This document shows positions 48,037 to 56,892 of a DNA stretch of 64,000 nt, in pieces; within the stretch, counting starts at the first letter, position 1, and each line of letters starts with the position of its first letter. A model generated the notes under the pieces. It had not been told where the DNA came from and did not search any database. It was given only the letters and a program-made list of their open reading frames with translations. This DNA is from Cedecea neteri. GTDB taxonomy: Bacteria > Pseudomonadota > Gammaproteobacteria > Enterobacterales > Enterobacteriaceae. A program made the translations under genes and the position numbers. The stretch covers positions 62,001-126,000 of the forward strand of contig NZ_CP009459.1 in assembly GCF_000758325.1 (NCBI RefSeq), in the 5' to 3' direction.

Positions 48037-49215
48037 ATGAGCCTGCAAAAACATTGGGTTAGCCTTCATCTGCGCGTGTTGGGGCCGGTACTGCTTGCCG
48101 CGCTGCTCGCCGGATGCGACCGGGGAGTCGCACAAAACGCCGTGCCGCAGGCACCAGCCGTGAGCGTCGCCGACGTGGTGGTGAAACCCGTTAGCCAGTG
48201 GGATAGTTTTAACGGCCGCATCGAAGCGGTGGAAAGCGTTCAGCTCCGCCCCCGCGTCTCCGGCTACATCGACAAAGTGAACTACACCGACGGCCAGGAA
48301 GTGAAGAAAGGTGAAGTCCTCTTCACCATCGACGACAGAACCTACCGCGCCGCGCTGGAACAGGCGCAGGCGGCGTTGATGAGAGCCAAAACCCAGGCCA
48401 GCCTCGCCCGCAGCGAAGCCAGCCGCACCAACAAGCTGATCGGCACCAACGTGATTTCCCGCGAAGAGTGGGAACAGCGCCGCTCCGCCGCCACCCAGGC
48501 TGACGCCGATATTCGTGCGGCCCAGGCGGCGGTTGACGCGGCGCAGCTAAACCTCGACTTCACCAAAGTCACCGCCCCGATCGACGGCCGCGCCAGCCGC
48601 GCGCTGATCACCAGCGGGAACCTGGTCACGGCGGGCGACAGCGCCAGCGTACTCACCACCGTGGTGTCCCAGAAGACGGTTTACGCCTACTTCGACGTGG
48701 ATGAATCCACCTATCTGCACTACCAGAACCTCGCCCGCAGCGGCCAGGGCGCGTCCAGCGACCATAAGGCACTGCCGGTAGAAATTGGCCTGTCCGGCGA
48801 AGAAGGTTACCCGCATCAGGGCACCGTGGACTTCCTCGACAACCAGCTCACCGCCAGCACCGGCACCATCCGCATGCGCGCCCTGCTGGATAACGCCCAG
48901 CGTCAGTTCACCCCGGGGCTGTTCGCCCGCGTTCGTCTGCCGGGCAGCGCGGAGTTCCAGGCGCTGCTGATCAACGACAAAGCAGTGCTGACCGACCAGG
49001 ACAGAAAATACGTCTACATCGTGGATAAAGACGGCAAGGCCCAGCGCCGCGACATCACGCCGGGCCGCCTCGCTGCCGGGCTGCGTATCGTCCAGCAGGG
49101 GCTGAACCCTGGCGATAAAGTCATCGTCGACGGGCTGCAGAAAGTGTTTATGCCGGGCATGCCGGTGAACGCGAAACCTGTCGCCATGGCCGCCACCAGC
49201 GCTGCCGTTAACTGA
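48037..49215 (+). CDS. oqxA: RND efflux periplasmic adaptor OqxA
   Basis: A 392-residue lipoprotein adaptor starting MSLQKHWVSLHLRV, lipobox LAGC near residue 25. An upstream in-frame extension overlaps the promoter and is rejected. The segments QWDSFNGRIEAVESVQLRPR, SGYIDKVNYTDGQEV, TAPIDGRASRALITSGNLVT and DKDGKAQRRDITPGRL are characteristic of OqxA. With OqxB and a TolC-type channel it exports quinolones, chloramphenicol, nitrofurantoin and olaquindox. It is followed by oqxB after 23 bp. Confidence 0.95.
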   Translation: MSLQKHWVSLHLRVLGPVLLAALLAGCDRGVAQNAVPQAPAVSVADVVVKPVSQWDSFNGRIEAVESVQLRPRVSGYIDKVNYTDGQEVKKGEVLFTIDDRTYRAALEQAQAALMRAKTQASLARSEASRTNKLIGTNVISREEWEQRRSAATQADADIRAAQAAVDAAQLNLDFTKVTAPIDGRASRALITSGNLVTAGDSASVLTTVVSQKTVYAYFDVDESTYLHYQNLARSGQGASSDHKALPVEIGLSGEEGYPHQGTVDFLDNQLTASTGTIRMRALLDNAQRQFTPGLFARVRLPGSAEFQALLINDKAVLTDQDRKYVYIVDKDGKAQRRDITPGRLAAGLRIVQQGLNPGDKVIVDGLQKVFMPGMPVNAKPVAMAATSAAVN

Positions 49216-49238
49216 TCCCTTACCAGAGAATCCGACGC

Positions 49239-52200
49239 ATGGACTTTTCCCGCTTTTTTATCGACAGGCCGATTTTTGCCGCGGTGCTGTCGATTCTGAT
49301 TTTTATTACGGGGCTTATCGCGATCCCGCTGCTGCCGATCAGTGAATACCCGGACGTCGTGCCGCCAAGCGTGCAGGTCCGGGCAGAATACCCTGGCGCC
49401 AACCCGAAAGTGATCGCTGAAACCGTGGCAACGCCGCTGGAAGAAGCGATCAACGGCGTCGAAAACATGATGTACATGAAGTCCGTTGCTGGCTCTGACG
49501 GCGTGCTGGTGACGACCGTGACCTTCCGCCCGGGTACCGATCCGGATCAGGCGCAGGTTCAGGTGCAGAACCGCGTTTCCCAGGCCGAAGCTCGCCTGCC
49601 GGAAGACGTTCGCCGCCTCGGTATTACCACCCAGAAACAGTCGCCCACGCTGACCCTGGTGGTGCATCTGTTCTCGCCGAACGGCAAGTACGACTCGCTG
49701 TACATGCGTAACTACGCCACGCTGAAAGTGAAGGACGAACTCGCGCGCCTGCCGGGCGTCGGGCAGATCCAGATTTTCGGCTCCGGCGAATACGCCATGC
49801 GCGTGTGGTTGGATCCGAACAAAGTGGCTGCGCGTGGCCTGACGGCCTCTGACGTGGTCACGGCAATGCAGGAGCAGAACGTGCAGGTGTCTGCCGGTCA
49901 GCTCGGCGCAGAGCCGCTGCCGAAAGCGAGCGACTTCCTGATTTCTATTAACGCCCAGGGCCGCCTGCACAGCGAAGAAGAGTTCGGCAACATCATCCTG
50001 AAAACCGCCCCGGACGGCTCGCTGGTGCGCCTGCGTGACGTGGCGCGCATCGAGCTTGGTTCCGGCAGTTATGCCCTGCGCTCCCAGTTGAACAACAAAG
50101 ATGCGGTCGGGATCGGTATCTTCCAGGCACCGGGCGCCAACGCCATCGATCTGTCTAACGCCGTGCGCGCCAAGATGGCCGAGCTGTCCACGCGCTTCCC
50201 GGAAGACATGAAGTGGGCCGCACCTTACGACCCGACCGTGTTCGTCCGCGACTCCATCCGGGCAGTGGTGCAAACCCTGCTGGAAGCCGTGGTGCTGGTT
50301 GTACTGGTGGTGATCCTGTTCCTGCAAACCTGGCGCGCGTCCATCATCCCGCTGATTGCCGTCCCGGTTTCAGTGGTGGGGACGTTCAGCATTCTTTATC
50401 TGCTTGGCTTCTCGCTGAACACGTTGAGCCTGTTCGGGCTGGTGCTCGCCATCGGCATCGTGGTGGATGATGCCATCGTGGTGGTGGAAAACGTCGAGCG
50501 TAACATCGAAGAAGGGCTGGCCCCGCTGCAGGCGGCGCACCAGGCCATGCGCGAGGTTTCCGGGCCGATTATCGCTATCGCCCTGGTGCTGTGCGCGGTG
50601 TTCGTGCCGATGGCGTTCCTCTCCGGCGTAACCGGGCAGTTCTACAAGCAGTTCGCGGTGACCATCGCCATTTCGACGGTGATTTCGGCGATTAACTCCC
50701 TGACGCTTTCCCCGGCGCTGGCGGCCCTGCTGCTGAAGCCACACGGCGCGCCGAAGGACATGCCTACCCGGCTGATCGACCGCCTGTTCGGCTGGCTGTT
50801 CCGCCCGTTCAACCGCTTCTTCCACCGCAGTTCGGAAGGCTACCAGGGTCTGGTGAGTAAAACCCTTGGTCGCCGTGGCGCGGTGTTTGCGGTGTACGTG
50901 CTGCTGCTGTGTGCTGCCGGGGTGATGTTCAAAACCGTGCCGGGCGGGTTTATTCCAACCCAGGATAAGCTCTACCTGATCGGCGGCGTGAAGATGCCGG
51001 AAGGCGCTTCGCTGGAGCGCACCGACGCTGTGATCCGCAAGATGAGCGAAATCGGGATGAACACCGAAGGCGTGGATTACGCGGTGGCATTCCCTGGCCT
51101 GAACGCGCTGCAGTTCACCAACACGCCGAATACCGGCACGGTGTTCTTCGGCCTGAAACCGTTCGGCGAACGGAAACATACCGCGGCGCAAATTAACGCC
51201 GAGATCAACGCCAAAATCTCGCAAATTCAGGAAGGCTTCGGCTTCTCAATTCTGCCACCGCCGATTCTGGGGCTGGGCCAGGGTTCCGGCTACTCGCTGT
51301 ATATCCAGGACCGGGCGGGCTTAGGCTACGGGGCGCTGCAAACCGCGGTGAACACCATGTCCGGCGCGATTATGCAAACGCCGGGGATGCACTTCCCGAT
51401 CTCCACCTACCAGGCGAACGTGCCGCAGCTGGATGTGCAGGTAGACCGCGACAAAGCCAAGGCGCAGGGCGTGTCGCTGACCGATCTGTTCGGTACGCTG
51501 CAGACTTATTTGGGCTCGTCCTACGTGAACGACTTCAACGAGTTTGGCCGCACCTGGCGCGTGATGGCTCAGGCCGACGGGCAGTTCCGTGACAGCGTGG
51601 AAGACATCGGCAACCTGCGCACCCGCAACAGCCAGGGGGAAATGGTGCCGATCGGCAGCATGGTGAAAATCACCACCACCTACGGGCCGGACCCAGTGAT
51701 CCGCTATAACGGCTACCCGGCTGCGGATCTCATCGGCGATGCCGATCCACGCGTGCTCTCCTCCGCACAGGCGATGACTAAGCTGGCCGCGATGTCCGGG
51801 CAGGTATTGCCGAACGGGATGAACATCGAATGGACGGATCTGAGCTACCAGCAGGCAACCCAGGGCAACACGGCGATGATCGTCTTCCCGGTGGCGGTGC
51901 TGCTGGCGTTCCTGGTACTCGCCGCGCTGTACGAAAGCTGGACGCTGCCGCTGGCGGTGATCCTGATCGTGCCGATGACCATGCTGTCCGCGCTGTTCGG
52001 CGTCTGGCTGACCGGGGGCGATAACAACGTGTTCGTACAGGTTGGGCTGGTGGTGCTGATGGGCCTGGCCTGTAAGAACGCCATCCTGATCGTCGAATTC
52101 GCCCGCGAGCTGGAGATGCAGGGCAAAGGCATTATGGAGTCCGCACTGGAAGCCTGCCGCCTGCGTCTGCGCCCTATCGTGATGACCTCGATTGCCTTTA

Positions 52201-52391
52201 TCGCCGGGACTATCCCGCTGATTCTGGGCCACGGCGCAGGGGCAGAAGTGCGCGGCGTGACCGGGGTGACGGTGTTCTCGGGCATGTTAGGGGTGACGCT
52301 GTTTGGTCTGTTCCTGACGCCGGTGTTCTACGTCACGCTGCGCAAGCTCGTTACACGCGGCAAAACCCAGGCAAAAACTGTCGAGGCGTGA
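49239..52391 (+). CDS. oqxB: RND multidrug efflux pump OqxB
   Basis: A 1,050-residue inner membrane pump, the length of Klebsiella OqxB. Twelve membrane helices and two large periplasmic loops are expected. The proton-relay motif GIVVDDAIVVVENVERN in helix 4 is intact, with its two adjacent aspartates. The sequence is very close to OqxB through both halves, including the end segment GVTLFGLFLTPVFYVTLRKL. No frameshift is seen, so the pump should be functional. It is co-transcribed with oqxA and ends at a bidirectional terminator shared with oqxR. Confidence 0.96.
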   Translation: MDFSRFFIDRPIFAAVLSILIFITGLIAIPLLPISEYPDVVPPSVQVRAEYPGANPKVIAETVATPLEEAINGVENMMYMKSVAGSDGVLVTTVTFRPGTDPDQAQVQVQNRVSQAEARLPEDVRRLGITTQKQSPTLTLVVHLFSPNGKYDSLYMRNYATLKVKDELARLPGVGQIQIFGSGEYAMRVWLDPNKVAARGLTASDVVTAMQEQNVQVSAGQLGAEPLPKASDFLISINAQGRLHSEEEFGNIILKTAPDGSLVRLRDVARIELGSGSYALRSQLNNKDAVGIGIFQAPGANAIDLSNAVRAKMAELSTRFPEDMKWAAPYDPTVFVRDSIRAVVQTLLEAVVLVVLVVILFLQTWRASIIPLIAVPVSVVGTFSILYLLGFSLNTLSLFGLVLAIGIVVDDAIVVVENVERNIEEGLAPLQAAHQAMREVSGPIIAIALVLCAVFVPMAFLSGVTGQFYKQFAVTIAISTVISAINSLTLSPALAALLLKPHGAPKDMPTRLIDRLFGWLFRPFNRFFHRSSEGYQGLVSKTLGRRGAVFAVYVLLLCAAGVMFKTVPGGFIPTQDKLYLIGGVKMPEGASLERTDAVIRKMSEIGMNTEGVDYAVAFPGLNALQFTNTPNTGTVFFGLKPFGERKHTAAQINAEINAKISQIQEGFGFSILPPPILGLGQGSGYSLYIQDRAGLGYGALQTAVNTMSGAIMQTPGMHFPISTYQANVPQLDVQVDRDKAKAQGVSLTDLFGTLQTYLGSSYVNDFNEFGRTWRVMAQADGQFRDSVEDIGNLRTRNSQGEMVPIGSMVKITTTYGPDPVIRYNGYPAADLIGDADPRVLSSAQAMTKLAAMSGQVLPNGMNIEWTDLSYQQATQGNTAMIVFPVAVLLAFLVLAALYESWTLPLAVILIVPMTMLSALFGVWLTGGDNNVFVQVGLVVLMGLACKNAILIVEFARELEMQGKGIMESALEACRLRLRPIVMTSIAFIAGTIPLILGHGAGAEVRGVTGVTVFSGMLGVTLFGLFLTPVFYVTLRKLVTRGKTQAKTVEA

Positions 52392-52433
52392 AACGAATAA
52401 AACGGGCGGTGCATAGCCGCCCGATTCGCCCAA

Positions 52434-52468
52434 TAAAAAACCGCCTTTCAAAGAGGCGGTTTTTTTAT
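52434..52468. terminator. Bidirectional terminator between oqxB and oqxR
   Basis: The stem AAAAACCGCCT/AGGCGGTTTTT with a short loop is flanked by A and T tracts. Confidence 0.9.
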
Positions 52469-52491
52469 TTTTGCGGAAAGTGGCTGTGGGC

Positions 52492-52971
52492 TTAATGGCC
52501 TTTTTTGTACAGCGCCTCAAGCTCGGGCACCGGCTGGCAGCCGCTGGTATCGCTCTTTTTCACTTTCTCCAGCGCGCTGGCCACGGTATGGCGAGCCAAC
52601 ACTGCCAGCGACGCCTCTTCGGCTTCTTCTGCAATCGTTTTGAAGTACCAGCAGGCGTTGGCGCTCACCACGCAGCGGGCAGGCACGTCCGGGCGGGAAG
52701 CCCAAATCTTTTTGTCTTCAATCACCGACAGGTAAATATCTCGCAGGGTTATCTCTTCGGCCGGGCGGCCAAGATGAATGGAACCGTTGCGCCCCAGCGT
52801 CGAGACAATAATGCCGTCGCGCGTAAGGGGAACCATCAGTTTACGGATAAAGCTCGGGTTGGCTTCCAGGCCGTAGGCGAGGATGGCGCTGGTCGAACGT
52901 TCACCCATTTGCTCCGCCATCGCTACGCTGAGAACCATCTGCAAAGCTGTCGGGAAGCGGTAATCTAACAT
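52492..52971 (-). CDS. oqxR: Rrf2-family repressor OqxR
   Basis: A 159-residue winged-helix protein from MLDYRFPTALQMVLSVA. The DNA-binding region holds STSAILAYGLEANPSFIRKLM and GIIVSTLGRNGSI. Cysteines at about 106, 113 and 147 do not match the compact IscR iron-sulfur cluster pattern. In Klebsiella OqxR is encoded just downstream of oqxB, represses oqxAB and rarA, and its loss causes efflux overexpression. The gene appears intact, so the locus should be repressed by default. Confidence 0.9.
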   Translation of the reverse strand: MLDYRFPTALQMVLSVAMAEQMGERSTSAILAYGLEANPSFIRKLMVPLTRDGIIVSTLGRNGSIHLGRPAEEITLRDIYLSVIEDKKIWASRPDVPARCVVSANACWYFKTIAEEAEEASLAVLARHTVASALEKVKKSDTSGCQPVPELEALYKKGH

Positions 52972-53234
52972 TTCATTTTCCTGGGTCGCGGTGGATCTTG
53001 TTCTTTTTGGCACCGCTAAGGTGAATAATCAATGAGCAACAATATACCAAATGTCACGTTTTTTTTGAAGCAATCTGAGCTTTAGCTGCGAGCCAGCTCA
53101 AAATAACCGAAAGCTCATTTTCAATAAGTTACGGTACTAAACTATTCAATAAATGAATTCTGCCAGGCTGGTTAATTAATTCAAGTATTTGCCATACTGA
53201 ATAATAAGTCATCTAGCTCACGTTTAATAAAATG

Positions 53235-53256
53235 CCCCGGCCTGTTTTGACCGGGG
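53235..53256 (-). terminator. Terminator of the lipoprotein gene
   Basis: A 6-bp stem CCCCGG/CCGGGG with a 10-base loop lies just after the lipoprotein stop; on that strand CATTTTATT follows. Confidence 0.7.
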
Positions 53257-53263
53257 AATCTAA

Positions 53264-53848
53264 TTAGCGGCATTCTGGTTTCCAGTTTAACGCCTGCAGC
53301 GTCGCCATATCTTTGTCATTATCCCCTTTGATTCGCTTCACCATTTCGTTTTCGGTGACGTTTGGATCGGCAGGATATTGGCGGGCAAACTGTAGATTGA
53401 CGATACCGCCGCAGGCTTCACGGGCAAGCCACACGTCTGACTCGTAGCCGCTTTGTTTGGCATCACCCGGCTTTGGCAGATAGATAATGCGGACTTCGGC
53501 CACATCCCCGTTTCGCGCCACATCAAAATGCGGCTTCGGCACCGTGCGGTTTAACTCCAGCGCGGTCGCCTGCATCCAGCGGTCAAGCGGGGCATTGAGT
53601 TTGATCTGATTAACCGTAATCAGCCGGGTCCACTGCCAGTTTTCGGCTTTTTCACCGTCGGTGGTGTATTCCCACACTGCCTGCTGCGGCGTTGAGCGAG
53701 TGAAGGATTGCCCGTAAGTTTTACCGGCAAAAGCGATGCTTTGCGGGGCATTCAGGTCTTTAATTTGCGATGTTTTTGCCGACTGCGGGCCAGCACAGGC
53801 GGCCAGCAGGCAGGTCGAAGCCAGAACAGCGATGGAGTAACGATTCAA
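53264..53848 (-). CDS. Hypothetical lipoprotein
   Basis: A 194-residue protein with a lipoprotein signal (LAAC, acylated Cys18). The mature part begins G-P-Q, so outer membrane sorting is likely under the +2 rule. It contains two further Cys near the end (EACGG and PECR) that could form a disulfide. The central region W-E-Y-T-T-D-G-E-K-A-E-N-W-Q-W-T-R-L is tryptophan-rich. I do not recognise a named family. It is monocistronic, between oqxR and the TacAT pair. Confidence 0.75.
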   Translation of the reverse strand: MNRYSIAVLASTCLLAACAGPQSAKTSQIKDLNAPQSIAFAGKTYGQSFTRSTPQQAVWEYTTDGEKAENWQWTRLITVNQIKLNAPLDRWMQATALELNRTVPKPHFDVARNGDVAEVRIIYLPKPGDAKQSGYESDVWLAREACGGIVNLQFARQYPADPNVTENEMVKRIKGDNDKDMATLQALNWKPECR

Positions 53849-54021
53849 CGGTAAGTTTCCTTCTTTTTGTTATTTAATCACGCCAGAAGTCGAAGCAGAA
53901 AATAGCCTGGAGCAGCCTGAAGCGATGCTTTCAGGCGATTTTATGCTCTCTGACCTTAGAAGGAAGTGAAGGGATTTTCAATTCAAGAAGTCTGAAAGGC
54001 GCGGGGGATCAAATAGATCGC

Positions 54022-54546
54022 TTATTCATGCTCAAATAATTTTTCAATCGACCTGGTAGGATAAAAAAGCGAATTAGCGTTTTTCCCTACCAGCGCAATA
54101 AAGCCTAATTTTTGATAAAAGTGCTTCGCATTATCGTTAATGGCATCGACAAAAATCCCATGAACGCCCACCGCCTGTGACGCTAAATAAACCACTTTCA
54201 TTGCGTGCGCCACAAGCGCTGAACCCCATTCCTGACCCTGCAGATCTTTATGAATGGCCAGCCGCCCCAGCGTCACGCTGGGGACATTTGCATAGGGGAT
54301 TTTTCGTTTTTGGGTGTTCGACGGCAGCGCCTCTTTTTCAAAGCAGCTGCCGGATAAGGTGTAGTAACCCAGCACTTTGGGATTTACATCTTTGGTCACA
54401 AGAAGATAGCCACGTAAAAAGCGGCCATTGTGCTGGCGAATAAAGTGTTCGCCGAGAAAAGCATTCAGAGACGTTTCTCCGCAGTCAAAACCGCGAAAAT
54501 CATAGGCGGTATCTGCTGAAAACAATTCAATAGTCAGGTCGGCCAC
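54022..54546 (-). CDS. tacT: GNAT acetyltransferase toxin (TacT/KacT type)
   Basis: A 174-residue GCN5-type acetyltransferase. The F-D-C-G-E-T-S-L-N-A-F-L start, VTLGRLAIHKDLQGQEWGSAL (acetyl-CoA loop, with Q-G-Q-E-W-G where many relatives have QGxGxG) and NDNAKHFYQKLGF match TacT-like toxins, which acetylate the amino group of charged tRNAs and halt translation. It follows its antitoxin gene by 3 bases in one operon. Confidence 0.88.
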   Translation of the reverse strand: MADLTIELFSADTAYDFRGFDCGETSLNAFLGEHFIRQHNGRFLRGYLLVTKDVNPKVLGYYTLSGSCFEKEALPSNTQKRKIPYANVPSVTLGRLAIHKDLQGQEWGSALVAHAMKVVYLASQAVGVHGIFVDAINDNAKHFYQKLGFIALVGKNANSLFYPTRSIEKLFEHE

Positions 54547-54549
54547 GGC

Positions 54550-54819
54550 TTACTCCATGTCTTTCAGACGCCTTGCTGCACGTTTTAGCCTGTCATCCGG
54601 TTCAGGCGGATTACTAATAGCATCCATCACTCGGTTCCACGATGCTTCATTCAGCACCAGGCGGCGATGCTGTTCGATCACTTCCGCAGCGCGCGCCGAC
54701 GCACAGGCAATCATAAACTGGGTGATCGTCTGATTGGACATGGCTGCCGCCTCTTCGATCATGCTTTTGTCGTCGTCACTCAATCTGAGGTCGATGCGCT
54801 GTTTTTTTAAAGCTGACAT
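54550..54819 (-). CDS. tacA: DUF1778 antitoxin (TacA/KacA type)
   Basis: An 89-residue ribbon-helix-helix protein. Residues 1-45 (KKQRIDLRLSDDDKSMIEEAA) bind DNA and dimerise. The C-terminal part with FVLNEASW-like RLVLNEASWNRVMDAISNPP wraps the toxin. It neutralises the GNAT toxin and should autorepress the operon. It is the first gene of the pair. Confidence 0.88.
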   Translation of the reverse strand: MSALKKQRIDLRLSDDDKSMIEEAAAMSNQTITQFMIACASARAAEVIEQHRRLVLNEASWNRVMDAISNPPEPDDRLKRAARRLKDME

Positions 54820-54901
54820 CCTGTATTTACTCCCCGACCTGCCGCAGGTGTCAGCAGGACGATGAAATCAATGAACACTTTAAGGCTAAGCACCATAAAA
54901 T

Positions 54902-54920
54902 GTACGGAAAAAAACCGTAC
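54902..54920 (-). promoter_or_regulatory. Inverted repeat upstream of tacA, candidate operator
   Basis: A perfect repeat GTACGG/CCGTAC separated by seven A residues lies about 85 bases before tacA. Ribbon-helix-helix antitoxins of this family bind such palindromes to autoregulate. Confidence 0.5.
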
Positions 54921-55016
54921 GCAAACAATACGCCTGTCGGGATAAATTTTCAACAGCACCCGGGGATTGATGTGTCATAAATTCTGGCCAGATCATCGTC
55001 CTGAAAAATCCTCCCT

Positions 55017-55049
55017 CCCCCCCCCACCTTCCCGCAACGGGCCTATACT
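55017..55049 (+). promoter_or_regulatory. Sigma-S-type promoter of cbpA with a poly-C tract
   Basis: CTATACTT at 55043-55050 matches the extended -10 of RpoS promoters. The place of the -35 hexamer (about 55021-55026) is filled by a run of nine C residues (55017-55025), so no sigma-70 -35 exists. CbpA is known to be RpoS-dependent in E. coli. Confidence 0.55.
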
Positions 55050-55110
55050 TACCGGCGACACTTTTCCGCACGTTCTGTTCTGCATGCACCGATTTATGCG
55101 AGATAACGCT

Positions 55111-56031
55111 ATGGAATTAAAGGATTATTACGCCATCATGGGCGTGAAACCGACGGATGAACTCAAAACCATCAAAACCGCCTACCGCCGCCTGGCGCGC
55201 AAATATCACCCCGACGTCAGCAAAGAGCCCGACGCAGAAGCCCGCTTTAAAGAGGTGGCCGAAGCCTGGGAAGTGCTGAGCGACGAGCAGCGCCGCGCCG
55301 AGTACGACCAGATGTGGCAGCACCGCAACGACCCGCAGTTTAATCAGCAGTTCCACCAGGGCGGCGAGCAGAGCTACAACGCCCAGGACTTCGAAGATAT
55401 TTTCTCTTCTATGTTCGGCCAGCAGGCCAGACATTCTCGCCAGCCGCACGCCGCGCGCGGCCACGATTTAGAAATCGAAGTCGCCGTATTCCTTGAAGAG
55501 ACGCTGGCCGAACACAGCCGTACCATCAGCTATAAGCTGCCGGTCTATAACGTCTTTGGTATCGTCGAGCAGGAAATCCCTAAAACACTGAATGTAAAAA
55601 TCCCGGCAGGCGTTGGCGACGGGCAGCGCATCCGGCTCAAAGGCCAGGGCACGCCGGGTGAAAACGGCGGGCCAAACGGTGACCTGTGGCTGGTGATTCA
55701 TATCGCGCCGCATCCGCTGTTCGACATTGTCGGCCACAATCTGGAAGTCGTGGTGCCGCTTGCCCCGTGGGAAGCCGCGCTGGGGGCAAAAGTCGAGGTT
55801 CCGACCCTCAAAGACAGCATTCTGATGACCATTCCTGCCGGCAGCCAGGCCGGGCAGAAGCTGCGCATCAAGGGCAAAGGGCTGGTCAGCAAACAGCATA
55901 CCGGCGACCTGTTCGCGGTGATCAAAATCGTGATGCCGCCTAAGCCGGATGAAAACGCTGCGGCGCTTTGGCAACAGCTGGCAGACGTCGAGTCGGCGTT
56001 CAATCCGCGCAAAGATTGGGGGAAAAAATAA
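55111..56031 (+). CDS. cbpA: Curved DNA-binding co-chaperone CbpA
   Basis: Starting at [11 protein letters not shown] gives 306 residues, the E. coli length. The J-domain (1-70) contains the HPD motif in KYHPDVS; a linker follows, then two C-terminal substrate domains. CbpA is a DnaJ homologue and a nucleoid protein of starved cells. It overlaps cbpM by one base (TAATG). Confidence 0.96.
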   Translation: MELKDYYAIMGVKPTDELKTIKTAYRRLARKYHPDVSKEPDAEARFKEVAEAWEVLSDEQRRAEYDQMWQHRNDPQFNQQFHQGGEQSYNAQDFEDIFSSMFGQQARHSRQPHAARGHDLEIEVAVFLEETLAEHSRTISYKLPVYNVFGIVEQEIPKTLNVKIPAGVGDGQRIRLKGQGTPGENGGPNGDLWLVIHIAPHPLFDIVGHNLEVVVPLAPWEAALGAKVEVPTLKDSILMTIPAGSQAGQKLRIKGKGLVSKQHTGDLFAVIKIVMPPKPDENAAALWQQLADVESAFNPRKDWGKK

Positions 56032-56336
56032 TGGCTAACGTCACCGTCACTTTTACCATCACCGAGTTCTGTCTGCACACCGGCATTCAGGAGGAGGAAC
56101 TCAATGAGATCGTCGGCCTTGGCGTCGTCGAACCTTACGATTTTGAGGTCAGGCCGTGGCAGTTTGACGACCACGCGATCAACATAGCGCAGCGGGCATT
56201 GCGGTTACGACGAGAATTAGAACTCGACTGGCCGGGCATTGCCGTGGCGCTCACCCTGATGGAGGAGAACGAACGCCTGCGGCAGGAAAATCGCCTGCTC
56301 CGGCAGCGTATAGGGCGTTTTATTCGCCATCCATAA
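56031..56336 (+). CDS. cbpM: CbpA modulator CbpM
   Basis: A 101-residue MerR-like helical protein ([20 protein letters not shown]-terminal coiled coil [19 protein letters not shown]). It binds the CbpA J-domain and inhibits both its co-chaperone and DNA-binding activity. It is coupled to cbpA by a one-base stop/start overlap, as in E. coli. Confidence 0.95.
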   Translation: MANVTVTFTITEFCLHTGIQEEELNEIVGLGVVEPYDFEVRPWQFDDHAINIAQRALRLRRELELDWPGIAVALTLMEENERLRQENRLLRQRIGRFIRHP

Positions 56337-56485
56337 GCGCATCTTCTGGTGGATTATTCAGCAGAATATATCCACCAGCCATGAACATCCTGATTCATTT
56401 AGGAATATTACCTAAGGCAACATCCGCTTCGCTGTGCCAGGCTTATTCACGGTCATAAGGACTGATAACGTTTGTTGAGGATATT

Positions 56486-56845
56486 ATGAAAAAAACGATC
56501 ATCGCTTTATCTGCAATTCTGCTGGCTGCCCCTGTTTTTGCCGCGACCACCACACATGCAACCGATGAGACCGTCGCTGCGGCACACGAAGGCGCGAACA
56601 CCGCCAAAGAGAAACTGCACGAGGCGGAAAACAAAGGCGAAGAGCTGAAGCTTAAGTCTAAACACGCCGCCGAAGGTAAAAGCGACAGCGTAGGCAGCAA
56701 GGTGAGCGAAGGCTCCCAGAAGGCCTGGCATAAAACCAAAGAAGGCACCGAGAAGGGTTGGGACGCAACCAAAGAAGGCGCTGAAAAAGGCTGGAATAAG
56801 ACCAAAGAAGGCGCGGCTGACCTGAAGAAAAAGGTCACTGAATAA
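56486..56845 (+). CDS. Secreted Lys/Glu-rich LEA-like protein
   Basis: A 119-residue protein with a signal peptide (1-19, cleavage after VFA). The mature part is extremely hydrophilic, rich in Lys, Glu, Gly, Ala and Thr. Its C-terminal half is an 11-residue repeat of the form W-x-x-T-K-E-G-x-E-K-G (H/D/N variants), ending AADLKKKVTE. Eleven-residue amphipathic repeats of this kind occur in LEA-type desiccation proteins and membrane-surface helices. Periplasmic location is expected. Its function is unknown; a stress-protective or envelope role is inferred. A terminator follows. Confidence 0.75.
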   Translation: MKKTIIALSAILLAAPVFAATTTHATDETVAAAHEGANTAKEKLHEAENKGEELKLKSKHAAEGKSDSVGSKVSEGSQKAWHKTKEGTEKGWDATKEGAEKGWNKTKEGAADLKKKVTE

Positions 56846-56867
56846 TTAGCCTTCTCTGCACAATAAG

Positions 56868-56889
56868 CCGCGAAAGCGGCTTTTTTATT
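56868..56889. terminator. Terminator after the LEA-like gene
   Basis: The stem AAGCCGC/GCGGCTT with a GAAA-type loop is followed by TTTTTATT. It separates this gene from the convergent AraC-type regulator. Confidence 0.88.
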
Positions 56890-56892
56890 GCC

